Part shown: positions 8,310-17,072 of the stretch, piece after piece
How the letters are laid out: each line of letters opens with the position of its first letter
Numbering within the stretch: the first letter of the stretch is position 1
NCBI GenBank assembly: GCA_963736715.1
Contig: CAVTQA010000001.1
Location: forward strand, 62,001-126,000
Source: AP-15 sp963736715
Lineage (GTDB): Bacteria > Pseudomonadota > Alphaproteobacteria > ATCC43930 > CGMCC-115725
Direction: 5' to 3'
DNA length: 64,000 nucleotides
Translations under genes and position numbers: made by a program
Notes under the pieces: generated by a model
The model's input: the letters and a program-made list of their open reading frames with translations, nothing else
What the model was told of the DNA's origin: nothing
Database searches by the model: none

Positions 8310-9272
8310 TTACCGCAGGCTCCGCCTGATGATGACGGCCATGACGGTCACTCCGATCGCGAGGCTCAGGAGAGCCATACCCATCATGAAACGGCCGCGC
8401 GGGTCGTCCAAAAGAACAGACATCAGCGAAGGATTGAGGAAGAACAAAAGGGCGCCGACAGCGAACGGCAGCAGGGCGAGTACGGTTGCCGAAGCTTTGG
8501 ATTCGGCACTGAGCGCTCGGGCTTTCAAGCGGATTTCCTTGCGCCGGCGAATGATGTTGCTGAGGTTGGCGAGGGTCTCGGCGAGACCGCCGCCAGTGCG
8601 CCGCTGCAATTTGAGGGCGACGGCAAAAAAACGAAAATCCGGCACCCGGATGCGATCGGCGGTGTGCTGCAGTGCCTCGTCGATGTCGACGCCGATGCGC
8701 ATCTCCTCGAGCGTCCGCGCCAATTCGGTGCCCACCGGCGCGCTCACCTCGCGCGACGCCACCTCCATCGCGTCGAAGACCGGAAGACCGGCCCTGACCG
8801 CCCGGCACATCAGATCGAGCGCATCGGGGAACGGGTCGAGAAATTGCTTTTGGTACCGGCTCTGCAGAAGGCGCAGCAATGCCATGGGCGCGGCCACTGC
8901 CGCAGCGGTGCCAAGCAGCACGACGACAGCGGGCTGAAGCCCCATGATCTTTTCGGCGAACAGCACAGTCACGCCTGCGGCTGCGACCCCGGTTAACGCG
9001 AGGTGCGGCAGCCCGATCCGGTTGCCGGCGGCCGCGAACGCGGCCTCGAGCCGCACCCACAATGTCGCAATTAAAAAGAAGTCACGGATCCCGGCACGCG
9101 ATATCGGCCGCCGCAATGAGAGGGTCGGCGCTTCTTCGGTCGGCCCCGCCGCAACGACGGTGCGCAGACGCTGTTGCCGGCTCTCCCTGCGCCGATCCGA
9201 GCGCATAGATGCCAACAGCGCCCCGCCGATCAGGACGACGGCGCCGAGGATGGACAGAACGACTTGGTTCAT
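8310..9272 (-). CDS. tadB: TadB, inner-membrane platform protein of Flp pilus
   Basis: A 320-residue type II secretion F-like protein with an N-terminal membrane helix, two central helices, the domain FPDALDLMCRAVRAGLPVFD, the motif RTGGGLAETLANLSNIIRRR and two C-terminal helices. It partners with TadC. Located directly between cpaF and tadC in the standard order, 39 bases after the cpaF stop. Confidence 0.93.
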   Translation of the reverse strand: MNQVVLSILGAVVLIGGALLASMRSDRRRESRQQRLRTVVAAGPTEEAPTLSLRRPISRAGIRDFFLIATLWVRLEAAFAAAGNRIGLPHLALTGVAAAGVTVLFAEKIMGLQPAVVVLLGTAAAVAAPMALLRLLQSRYQKQFLDPFPDALDLMCRAVRAGLPVFDAMEVASREVSAPVGTELARTLEEMRIGVDIDEALQHTADRIRVPDFRFFAVALKLQRRTGGGLAETLANLSNIIRRRKEIRLKARALSAESKASATVLALLPFAVGALLFFLNPSLMSVLLDDPRGRFMMGMALLSLAIGVTVMAVIIRRSLR

Positions 9273-9311
9273 GGCTTGGACCTCACCCCCTCATCGCCGA
9301 GAGGGGCCGCA

Positions 9312-10688
9312 TCACGCGCGCATCGCTGCGACGATGCCGAGCGCGTCGAGCAATTCCTGGTCGAGACCGTAGCGGACGGCGCGGGAGATGAAATCGGGGC
9401 GCATGCGGGTCAATTCAAAGATGCCGTCGATCGTGCCGTCCCGCTTTTCCCCGATATAGCGAAAAGTGAAAAGGTCGCGCATCGTGATGATATCGCCCTC
9501 CATCCCGGCGACCTCGGAGACGTTCTGCACGCGGCGGATGCCGTCGCGCATGCGCTCGATATGCACGACGACGTTGAGCGCGCTTGCAATCTGCATGCGT
9601 ATCGCTTTCAACGGCAGGCTCAAATTCGCCATCATCACCATGTTTTCGATGCGATAGAGGGCATCGCGCGGCGAATTGGCGTGCACTGTCGTCATCGAAC
9701 CGTCGTGGCCCGTATTCATCGCCTGCAACATGTCGAAAGCCTCGGGGCCGCGCACCTCGCCAACGATGATGCGGTCGGGGCGCATGCGTAGCGCGTTGCG
9801 GACGAGCTCGCGCTGCGGGATATGGCCGGCTCCTTCGATGTTGGGCGGACGCGTCTCCATTTGCACGACATGCGGCTGTTGCAGTCGCAGCTCGACGGCG
9901 TCTTCGATCGTGATGATGCGCTCGGTGGTGTCGATGTGTTGCGACACCGCATTCAGCAATGTCGTCTTGCCGGAGCCGGTGCCGCCCGAGATCAGGATGT
10001 TCAGCCGAGAGTGTGCCGCGATCTGCAGCAGATGGGCGAGTTCGGGCGACAAGTTCTGCTGCCGCACCATGGCATCGAGGGTCAGGGCATGCTTTGGAAA
10101 TTTGCGGATCGAGATCGTGCCGCCATTGAGCACGAGCGGCGGCAACACAATGTTGACGCGGCTGCCGTCGGCGAGCCGAGCGTCGACCATCGGGCTCGCC
10201 TCGTCGATACGCCGGCCGATGGCGGCGGCGATGCGCTGCGCCACGCCGACGAGATGCTGGGCGTCGCGAAACCGGGCGCCGGTCTTTTCGAGCTTGCCGC
10301 GGCGCTCGACGAAAACATCGAACGGCCCGTTGACCAGCACGTCGGTGACGTCATCGTCTTCGAGAAAGGGTTCGAGCGGGCCGAGCCCGACCATGTCGTC
10401 AGTCAGCTCGACGGCGAGCGCGGCCTCTTCCTGCTCGTTGAGCTGTATGCGCTGCTCGGTCGCGATCTCGCTGACCAACTTGCCGACTTCGGCCCGCAGG
10501 GTCGGCCGCGGGATGCGGCCCGCCACCGAGGGATCGATGCGCGACATCAGCGCGGCGCGGACTTGTTCCTTCAGCTCGTCGCGATTGGCGAGCTCGGGCG
10601 CCGCGGCCGGCGGCTCCTGGCTGGGAATCAGAACGAGCTCATGGCCGCTAGGCTCGATGATGCGGCGGCCGAAGCTGGCCGACCTCAT
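9312..10688 (-). CDS. cpaF: CpaF/TadA, Flp pilus assembly ATPase
   Basis: A 458-residue type II/IV secretion ATPase that powers pilus extension from the cytoplasm. Visible motifs are an N-terminal helical domain ending in VGLGPLEPFLEDDDVTDVLV, Walker A GGTGSGKTT (about residue 240), Asp-box ITIEDAVELRLQQPHV, Walker B region RPDRIIVGEVRGPEAFDML and the His-box TGHDGSMTTVHANSPRDALY. The ATG at 10688 overlaps the cpaE stop (ATGA) and is preferred to the upstream in-frame start at 10703. Compared with the locus 2 enzyme it has a single N-terminal helical domain. Confidence 0.95.
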   Translation of the reverse strand: MRSASFGRRIIEPSGHELVLIPSQEPPAAAPELANRDELKEQVRAALMSRIDPSVAGRIPRPTLRAEVGKLVSEIATEQRIQLNEQEEAALAVELTDDMVGLGPLEPFLEDDDVTDVLVNGPFDVFVERRGKLEKTGARFRDAQHLVGVAQRIAAAIGRRIDEASPMVDARLADGSRVNIVLPPLVLNGGTISIRKFPKHALTLDAMVRQQNLSPELAHLLQIAAHSRLNILISGGTGSGKTTLLNAVSQHIDTTERIITIEDAVELRLQQPHVVQMETRPPNIEGAGHIPQRELVRNALRMRPDRIIVGEVRGPEAFDMLQAMNTGHDGSMTTVHANSPRDALYRIENMVMMANLSLPLKAIRMQIASALNVVVHIERMRDGIRRVQNVSEVAGMEGDIITMRDLFTFRYIGEKRDGTIDGIFELTRMRPDFISRAVRYGLDQELLDALGIVAAMRA

Positions 10689-11908
10689 CTGTCGGCCCTC
10701 CACCAGCGGCGCCGCTCGGGCGGCCGTCCCGACAGTTCGAGCGCGAGGGCGGCGATCGCATCGGTGAATTTGCCGCGCCGTGCCACAGCGATCTTACCCC
10801 CGCCCGATATCGTGGTGAACAAATTCGGCTGGAACGGGATTACGCTCTTGGGCTTGACTTCGACGACATGCTGCAACTCGCCCAACGTCACGGCATGCCG
10901 TCCGCCCTCGCCATGGCGATTGACCACGAGGATATTGGGCCGCTTGCCGTCGCCCTCGCCAATTACCGTGCGCAACCGCACGGTGTCGCGCACCGAGCGC
11001 AATGTCTGGTCGGCGACCGTGACACGGAAATCGGCCATCTCGAGCGCCCGCCGGTAGGGTGCCGCCGGAATCCGCGGGACATCGGCGATCACATAATGGA
11101 ACTGCTCGCGCAGCGCCGAGACGAGGGTCTCGACCGCGACGGCGGTGAAATGCAGATCTTCGCTCAGCGGCTCTTCCGAGCTCAGCACAAACAAGCGCTC
11201 GCCGACTGGCGTCATTACCCGCTCGAGCAGCGTGTTGTCGATGCGCAGCGGATTGGCGAGCGCCTCGCGCAGCCCGGAGGTCGGCTTGATGTCGAGTGCC
11301 AACGCGCAATCGCCGTTCTGGAGGTCGAGGTCGACGAGGGCGACCCGGCGGCTCTGCCGGTTGGCGAGATACCAAGCCATGTTGACCGCCAGTGTCGTCG
11401 CGCCCACGCCGCCGCGCGTTCCGACAAAGGCGACCATCGTTCCGAGCTTTTTGTGAATCGCGCTCGCTTCGCCGGTATGGGCCCGGCCGCTGGCCAACGC
11501 CTTAGCCAACAGCTGCGCATTGAGCGGCTTGACGACATAGTCGGCGACCCCGGCCTGCAGCAGATCGCGGTAGAGGCCGATCTCGTTCCGGTTGCCGATC
11601 GCGATCACCGCGACACCCGGCTCGCAGACCTCGGCGAGCTCATGGATTCTTGAAACCGGCAAATCGATGCCGCTGATGTCGACGATCAGGATGTGGGGCG
11701 AGCGATGCTGGCCGAGGTACTCGACGGCTTTCGCTATCCCGCCGCGCAGGATCGTGCCCTGACCCAGCGCCAGCTGCGTCACGCATTCGCGCAGAAGCTT
11801 GTCGGTCTCGGCGTCGGCGACAAAGGCCAGAAACGCAGGCCGCCCGACCGGCAGCTTGCTTACCGCCGTTCTCTCGATCGGCGCGGGAGCTTCGAGCACG
11901 CTCCTCAT
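10685..11908 (-). CDS. cpaE: CpaE/TadZ, pilus localisation ATPase
   Basis: A 407-residue protein with an N-terminal receiver-like domain (residues about 25-140, HILIVDISGIDLPVS, ADYVVKPLNAQLLAKAL) and a C-terminal MinD/ParA-like ATPase. The deviant Walker A is GTRGGVGATT, in which the usual KGGVGKTT lysines are replaced, as is known for CpaE/TadZ proteins. Next come VALVDLDLQNGD and the YVIADVPR Walker B strand. It positions the Tad machinery at a cell pole. Coupled by a 4-base overlap to cpaF. Confidence 0.92.
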   Translation of the reverse strand: MRSVLEAPAPIERTAVSKLPVGRPAFLAFVADAETDKLLRECVTQLALGQGTILRGGIAKAVEYLGQHRSPHILIVDISGIDLPVSRIHELAEVCEPGVAVIAIGNRNEIGLYRDLLQAGVADYVVKPLNAQLLAKALASGRAHTGEASAIHKKLGTMVAFVGTRGGVGATTLAVNMAWYLANRQSRRVALVDLDLQNGDCALALDIKPTSGLREALANPLRIDNTLLERVMTPVGERLFVLSSEEPLSEDLHFTAVAVETLVSALREQFHYVIADVPRIPAAPYRRALEMADFRVTVADQTLRSVRDTVRLRTVIGEGDGKRPNILVVNRHGEGGRHAVTLGELQHVVEVKPKSVIPFQPNLFTTISGGGKIAVARRGKFTDAIAALALELSGRPPERRRWWRADR

Positions 11909-11975
11909 GATTTGGATCCTTCCGCGATCCGCCCAAGCAGAGTGAGGGGCCGAACTCGCATATCCTGCACGCCGA

Positions 11976-12869
11976 TCATTCTGTCTTCACCGCTTCCCTC
12001 TTGGAGCCGCGAACCACCTCGACCGGCGGCTGCTGGACCGTGATCGTTTTTTCCGGCATCGCGCCGCCGAGCGCCGGCGAGACGTCGCCCGCCCAGGTCG
12101 GTTTGACGCCGGTCGAGGGACCGGGGCCGGCGGTCGAGGTAGCGAGAACGCCGTCCGGGCCGCTGACGCTGCGCAAGGTCAGCGACAGCTTGCCGAGCTC
12201 GGTGGCGACGTTGATCTTCTCGGCCTGCTGGGGCGTTACCTCGAGGGTCACGGTCCGGCCGAAACTGCCCGACGGCGCCTTTGCGTCAAGCGTATCGATC
12301 GCCAGCACGCGAAGGTTCTCGACGACCGTTTCGCTGACCGACCGGCGGGTGATCACCGTGGCCTCGCCCTTGAAGTTCTGCGTCAGGATCACGTCGACGC
12401 GATCGCCGGGGAACAACAGGCCGGTGCTCGCGCCGCTAGTCGCTACGGGGATCGCGATCGCCCGCGCTCCAGGGCTCAGCACGACCTGCAGAAAATCGCG
12501 GTCGCCCGGTTTGACGATGTTGCCGCGCCGGATCGGCTCGCCCGCCGCACTGTCGCGCGCGGGGCGCACCGCGGCACCATAGACCTCCGCCCGCGCCTCT
12601 TCATCGAGCTCGGGTTTCACCTGTCGGGCGGCCTCGGATGGGCGAACGATCTCGCCAGGCTCGGCGGGCCGGGTGATCGACTGCCACCTCACGTCCTGGG
12701 CGCGCAGCAATGTGCCGGCCCTCAGCGGCACCGTCGCGACGAGGATTTCCTCCTTCGGTATGTTATTGGCGGTGGCGTCGACCTGCGTCGGCATGGCGCG
12801 CAGGACCACGATGACCGCGACTGCGAGCGAGATCAGAAACAACACAGTCAGAATTGTCTTGGCGCGCAT
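11976..12869 (-). CDS. cpaB: CpaB/RcpC, Flp pilus assembly protein
   Basis: A 297-residue periplasmic protein with one N-terminal membrane helix, a SAF domain (VATVPLRAGTLLRAQDVRWQ, then GEPIRRGNIVKPGDR) and the CpaB core GARAIAIPVATSGASTGLLF, FPGDRVDVIL and TVTLEVTPQQAEKINVATEL. In other Tad systems CpaB works with the CpaC secretin. Here the gene order jumps directly from cpaB to cpaE with a 67-base gap and no cpaC or cpaD, which is unusual. Confidence 0.93.
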   Translation of the reverse strand: MRAKTILTVLFLISLAVAVIVVLRAMPTQVDATANNIPKEEILVATVPLRAGTLLRAQDVRWQSITRPAEPGEIVRPSEAARQVKPELDEEARAEVYGAAVRPARDSAAGEPIRRGNIVKPGDRDFLQVVLSPGARAIAIPVATSGASTGLLFPGDRVDVILTQNFKGEATVITRRSVSETVVENLRVLAIDTLDAKAPSGSFGRTVTLEVTPQQAEKINVATELGKLSLTLRSVSGPDGVLATSTAGPGPSTGVKPTWAGDVSPALGGAMPEKTITVQQPPVEVVRGSKREAVKTE

Positions 12870-12875
12870 CGCAGC

Positions 12876-13373
12876 TCACCTGGACGGAAAGTATTGCACG
12901 AGGAGAACGACTATACCGGCCGCGGCGATGGCGACGCCATAAGGCACGGTCAACCGCGCCTGAGCTTCTTCCGGGGCTTCCTGCTCTTCGAGCTGGGGCG
13001 TCGTCGCCCGTCGCGCCCCGAGCCGGTCGCGCGCGAGCACGGCGACGGCGACAAGCGCGCCCGATATGCTCATGACGAACAGAAACTCGAAGAAACTATG
13101 ATAGCCGATCAGCAGCGCAGTCGCCCCGATCAGCTTGACATCGCCGCCGCCGAGAAGACCGCGCCAGAACAGCAGAAACGTCGCGACGAACAGCGTGGCC
13201 GCGGCCGCGAGCGTGTAGAGGCCGGCCCGCGGGTCGCCCTCAATCGCGATGCGAAAGGCGGCCAGCGCGAGGATCGCCACGATCATCTCGTTCGGAATGC
13301 GACGGGTTCGGATGTCACCATAAGCCACTACGGCGAAGATGCCGATCCCGAGCAAAAGAACGGTTAACTGCAA
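12876..13373 (-). CDS. cpaA: CpaA/TadV, prepilin peptidase
   Basis: A 165-residue A24 family aspartyl peptidase with about five membrane segments. Both catalytic motifs are visible: the first Asp in YGDIRTRRIPN (about residue 20) and GGGDVK (about residue 77). It cleaves the leader of Flp pilins and probably of TadE/TadG. It lacks the N-terminal methylase domain, as normal for TadV/CpaA. It lies between the pilin genes and cpaB. Confidence 0.93.
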   Translation of the reverse strand: MQLTVLLLGIGIFAVVAYGDIRTRRIPNEMIVAILALAAFRIAIEGDPRAGLYTLAAAATLFVATFLLFWRGLLGGGDVKLIGATALLIGYHSFFEFLFVMSISGALVAVAVLARDRLGARRATTPQLEEQEAPEEAQARLTVPYGVAIAAAGIVVLLVQYFPSR

Positions 13374-13413
13374 TGCGATCTCCTCCGCCGGACGGGCCTC
13401 GATCGGCTAGACA

Positions 13414-13584
13414 TCAGACGCCGGCCAAATGAACAGCATAATAGCTGAACGCGCTGCTGATTTCGGTACCGAGAGTTGTAACGGCCACCAGACAAACCAC
13501 CGCGATCAACCCGACCAGCATACCATATTCGACCAGGGCCGCCCCGTCCTCATTCCAGTGGAAGCGGTAGATCAATTTGCGCAT
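13414..13584 (-). CDS. Flp/Fap type pilin (third in order of transcription)
   Basis: A 56-residue Flp pilin. A short basic leader (MRKLIYRFHW) precedes the cleavage and assembly motif GAALVEYGMLVGLIAVVCLV, with the conserved Glu-Tyr. Compared with the two pilins upstream it is the most diverged (Trp at position 10, C-terminal SYYAVHLAGV). It sits 40 bases upstream of cpaA, so the pilins lead the operon. Positions were read directly from the sequence. Confidence 0.85.
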   Translation of the reverse strand: MRKLIYRFHWNEDGAALVEYGMLVGLIAVVCLVAVTTLGTEISSAFSYYAVHLAGV

Positions 13585-13687
13585 GACTTTCCTCTCTAAA
13601 GTTCTCTACCGCACCCACCGGACAAACATGCGCAGTCGAACGCAGGGGCCGCCCCCCTCGCGTCCACCCGCCAGCGGAGCCGGGCGT

Positions 13688-13858
13688 CTAGATGCCGCTC
13701 AGCGCGCTAGCGATGGCGCTGAAGGCCGTGCTGACTTCGGTACCGAGGGTTGTAACGGCGACGACGCAGATCACCGCGATAAGACCGACAAGAATGCCGT
13801 ATTCGACCAGAGCTGCGCCTTCCTCTTCCCGGCGGAAGCGATTGATCAACCTGTGCAT
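13688..13858 (-). CDS. Flp/Fap type pilin (second in order of transcription)
   Basis: A 56-residue Flp pilin with leader MHRLINRFRREEE and motif GAALVEYGILVGLIAVICVV, ending SAIASALSGI. The segment around VVAVTTLGTEVS is almost base-for-base the same as in the pilin at 13990, so the two arose by recent tandem duplication. The spacer toward the next pilin also shares a short GTCGAACGCAGGG stretch with the other spacer. A signal peptidase-type leader is absent, as expected for CpaA substrates. Confidence 0.87.
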   Translation of the reverse strand: MHRLINRFRREEEGAALVEYGILVGLIAVICVVAVTTLGTEVSTAFSAIASALSGI

Positions 13859-13989
13859 CTCACTTTTCCTTCAGAACTGCGCGACCGATAGTGCGCGTCC
13901 GGGATGCTAATATATCTGCCGCGCCGCGCAAAACAGAAGCGCGGGTCGAACGCAGGGACCCCACGTCCGACCGCTCTGCGGACCGTCGG

Positions 13990-14160
13990 CTAAACGCCGG
14001 CCAGGCCGCTCGCAATTTTGCTGAACGCCTGGCTGACCTCGGTACCGAGGGTTGTAACGGCGACGACGCAGATCACTGCGATCAGGCCGACAAGCATACC
14101 ATATTCGACCAGGGCTGCGCCCTCGTCGTCACGGCGGAAGCGATTGATTAACTTTCGCAT
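13990..14160 (-). CDS. Flp/Fap type pilin (first gene of Tad locus 1 operon)
   Basis: A 56-residue Flp pilin with leader MRKLINRFRRDDE, motif GAALVEYGMLVGLIAVICVV and C-terminus FSKIASGLAGV. As the first gene of the leftward operon it is probably the major pilin. An AAGGAT sequence lies a few bases before the ATG. The 230 bases upstream contain an AT-rich stretch (about 14260-14310), the likely promoter region. Confidence 0.87.
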   Translation of the reverse strand: MRKLINRFRRDDEGAALVEYGMLVGLIAVICVVAVTTLGTEVSQAFSKIASGLAGV

Positions 14161-14392
14161 CAGGAGATCCTTCGATGTAGGGCCAATGACAGGCTCACGC
14201 CGTTCGCCGAGGAACGAATTCTACCTATCGAGGAATCAATCATCGAGGAAGACACCCGTCTCAGAAGAATTTTAGCAAAATACGTTAAGCATATCAGCAC
14301 TCTACTATTCATCTCACCAGCCCATGGCCGCACGAGCCTGGACGACGCTAAACCCGGCCAAAGCGTCGCGAAACTGTACCGACGGAACTAGG

Positions 14393-15703
14393 TTATCCGC
14401 AGGTCTCGCCCGGAGAGCCGGTCAGGTGGATAGGGTCAGCTCCCTCGCGGTGTCGCAGAACCCGCCGCAAGATCAGGCATAAAAGCGCGACCAGAATGAC
14501 CGCTCCGACGGGCGCCTTTCCCGCAGCCGGGATTACGGCAAGACTCATGACGAACAGCGCGATCATGGTCGTCTGCTCGCCTCTCAACAATCCGAAGCGT
14601 ATCTGGTCGCTTGCGAGAAACGCCACCGGAATTGCGATCGCCGCCAGGTCGTAGGCGAAGGCGTAAGGTGTGGCGATGAGTCCTGCGGTCGACAGTGTTG
14701 CGGCTTTCAGCGCATAGCGCGCCGGAGAGCGCCAGACCAGCCATACGATGATTGCCATGCCTACCGTCGCCATGCCCTGAGCGAGCCAAGCCAGCGCGGC
14801 GCCGCCATGGAGGACAAGGATCAACCCGTAAACGGTTTGAAAGAGGAATCCCCAGTCGGGGCTGGCGAACATGGTTTCGCGGCCCTCTGCAAAAAGCGCC
14901 CGAGGGAACGCGGCCCAGCCGTCAACTCCAAAAGCGGCCGCCGAGGCGGCAACCAGGAAGATGGCTGTGACCGCGACGCTGACGCAGGCACCCCATTGAC
15001 GAGCGGCGATAAGGGCCACGGGAAGCAAGATCCCGAATTGCGGCTTATAGGTGAGGCATCCGATGAACATGCCAGCGAGCACCGGCCGCCGCTCGAGGAG
15101 CAGCAGCGATGCCCCAAGGAGCGACGCCGTAAAGAAGCCATTCTGACCGATGAGAAAATTCCACGCCGCAAATGGCGACGCCAGCATCAGAGAGATCGCC
15201 GTTTGCCGCCGGACGATCAGATAGACGACAGTGATGCAAAATACCAGCGTCACTGATTCCCAAGTCAGGAATGCGGCAAAATAGGGAAGCATTGCCAGCG
15301 GCACCAGGATAAGGGTGAAAGTGGGGGGATATGACAACAAGGAGTAAGGGGAACGCCCGAATCCCGCCGCACTCTCTTGAACTTCCTTGAACGCTGCCTG
15401 GCCATGGAGCGATGTGGTTTCCCCGTGGAGCGCCTGCCACCCGGCTACCCAAAAGCGGGTGAAATCGTGATAGACTGGCGCTCCACTGTCATTTGCCAGC
15501 CACAGCCCGTGCCAGTATAGATACAGAAAAAATGCAGCGTAAAAGACCGGGAAGGTATATCCGTAAGCCAGCAGTCGCCACCTCGCAAAAACACCGAGGA
15601 TGCGTGGAGCTCTCTGATCCGACCTCGCCTGGGCCTGGACGGTTCGCGACGCCTCGGTCATGCGCGGTGACTTCTCAAACGCCGACGGCGGGCGGCCGGT
15701 CAT
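14393..15703 (-). CDS. GT87-type (DUF2029) membrane glycosyltransferase, copy A
   Basis: A 436-residue polytopic protein with roughly ten hydrophobic segments. It belongs to the GT-C fold family GT87 (DUF2029), whose members move sugars from polyprenyl-phosphate donors on the outer face of the inner membrane. Visible family marks are the first-loop DFTRFW with its candidate catalytic Asp, YPPTF, GQNGFFTASLLGASLLLLERR, LTYKPQFGILLPVAL and ATPYAFAYDLA. The ATG at 15703 overlaps the stop of copy B (ATGA), so the two are co-translated. Acceptor and sugar are unknown. It is one of five related genes beginning next to the pilins. Confidence 0.8.
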   Translation of the reverse strand: MTGRPPSAFEKSPRMTEASRTVQAQARSDQRAPRILGVFARWRLLAYGYTFPVFYAAFFLYLYWHGLWLANDSGAPVYHDFTRFWVAGWQALHGETTSLHGQAAFKEVQESAAGFGRSPYSLLSYPPTFTLILVPLAMLPYFAAFLTWESVTLVFCITVVYLIVRRQTAISLMLASPFAAWNFLIGQNGFFTASLLGASLLLLERRPVLAGMFIGCLTYKPQFGILLPVALIAARQWGACVSVAVTAIFLVAASAAAFGVDGWAAFPRALFAEGRETMFASPDWGFLFQTVYGLILVLHGGAALAWLAQGMATVGMAIIVWLVWRSPARYALKAATLSTAGLIATPYAFAYDLAAIAIPVAFLASDQIRFGLLRGEQTTMIALFVMSLAVIPAAGKAPVGAVILVALLCLILRRVLRHREGADPIHLTGSPGETCG

Positions 15704-17001
15704 CGGAAGGCGGCTGGCTGTAAGCCAGTGCCGTCATTGATTATGGTTGGGTCACCAAAGCTGCGCAGCGCTCGCCGCAGGATCACGCAAAAAAGCAGGA
15801 GTGCGGCGAACAGGCAGACCGGCGTGCCCCCGAAGGTGGTCCCGCCCGCATTGTCTCCGAGGGTTACCAGGACAGCAAATGGGACACCGAATAGGATAAT
15901 CCACATTGCCTTCTCTCCTCGCAAGAAGCCACGGTTCAGCTGGTCGGTTGCGAGAAAAGCCGCCGGAATCACGATTGCGGCCCCGTCGTAGGCGAAAGCG
16001 TAGGGCGTGGCGAGAAGCGCGGCGGTCGACAGGATCGCCGCTTTCAGTGCGTAACAAATCCGGGATCGCCAGGTGAACCAGACGATCACGGCACTTCCAA
16101 GAGTGACCAATCCTTGAATCATCCAAGCCAGATCGGCGCCCCCGCCGAAACGGCGGATCAATCCATACGCGGTCTGGAGATATGCCCAGTTGCTGTCGGG
16201 ATCCGTACGAAAGTTCAAACCGGCTTGCGCAACCAGTTCCTGAGGAAATGCCGTCCACACGGCGGTACCGAAGGCGGCGACGGCTGCGCCTGCGAGAACG
16301 GCGACCACAATTGTGCAGCTGGCGATGGCCCGCCATTGCCTCGCTGCCAAGAGCGCCACCGGGAACAGGATCCCGAATTGCGGCTTGTAGGTCAGGCAGC
16401 CAATGAAGACTCCTGCCAATACCGGCTGCCGCTCGAGGAACAGGAGCGAGGCACCTAATAGTGATGCAGTCAAAAAGCCGTTTTGCGCTGCGACAAGGTT
16501 CCACGCAGTAAACGGCGCGGCCAGTGCCATCGCGATTGCGGCCCGGCGCCGCACGATTGAGTAGACGACAGCAACGCAGCCAAGCAGCGTCAACAGGTCC
16601 CAGACGACGAACGCATGTAAATAGCCGAGCGCCGCAAATGGCGCGAGGATCAAAAGGAAAGTCGGAGGATAAGGCCAGTTCGGATAGAAATAGTCGCTCG
16701 GGCCGACCACAGCAGCCTGCATTTCGACAAATTTCGAGGGATCGTATAATGAAGCCGCATGTCCGCTTATTGCCTGCAGCGCAGCTGTCCATGCGCAGGC
16801 AAAGTCGGTGTAGATCGGCGATCCCGCGCCGTCAACGATCCAACTTCCCGCGCGATAGAGAATCACGAAGTAGAACAAATAGAGCGCTGCCAGTGCGTAG
16901 CCGAATGATTGCAGCCACCAGCTCTGGAATATGTTCACCGCTCGAGATGGTTGTTGCTCGCCGCCTATCCCTCCGTGGCGATCTTCGAGCGCCTCGCTCA
17001 T
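15700..17001 (-). CDS. GT87-type membrane glycosyltransferase, copy B
   Basis: A 433-residue paralogue of copy A with the same order of motifs: DFACAW in the first loop, YPPTFLLIL, AAQNGFLTASLLGASLLFLE, CLTYKPQFGILFPVALLAAR and ATPYAFAYDGAAIVIP. Residues around the QNGF and KPQFGIL motifs are nearly identical to copy A, showing tandem duplication. Transcribed leftward, coupled to copy A by a 4-base overlap. Confidence 0.8.
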   Translation of the reverse strand: MSEALEDRHGGIGGEQQPSRAVNIFQSWWLQSFGYALAALYLFYFVILYRAGSWIVDGAGSPIYTDFACAWTAALQAISGHAASLYDPSKFVEMQAAVVGPSDYFYPNWPYPPTFLLILAPFAALGYLHAFVVWDLLTLLGCVAVVYSIVRRRAAIAMALAAPFTAWNLVAAQNGFLTASLLGASLLFLERQPVLAGVFIGCLTYKPQFGILFPVALLAARQWRAIASCTIVVAVLAGAAVAAFGTAVWTAFPQELVAQAGLNFRTDPDSNWAYLQTAYGLIRRFGGGADLAWMIQGLVTLGSAVIVWFTWRSRICYALKAAILSTAALLATPYAFAYDGAAIVIPAAFLATDQLNRGFLRGEKAMWIILFGVPFAVLVTLGDNAGGTTFGGTPVCLFAALLLFCVILRRALRSFGDPTIINDGTGLQPAAFR

Positions 17002-17072
17002 GTCCTCGATCCAAGGTCCATTTTACATCCTAAACTTTCTCCCGGCCGAGGATCATTACTAACGCCGACCAC

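Noticed and set aside
9676..11057. Long rightward frames of 363 and 411 codons
   Set aside because: Mirror frames of cpaF and cpaE, which have complete ATPase motifs on the minus strand.
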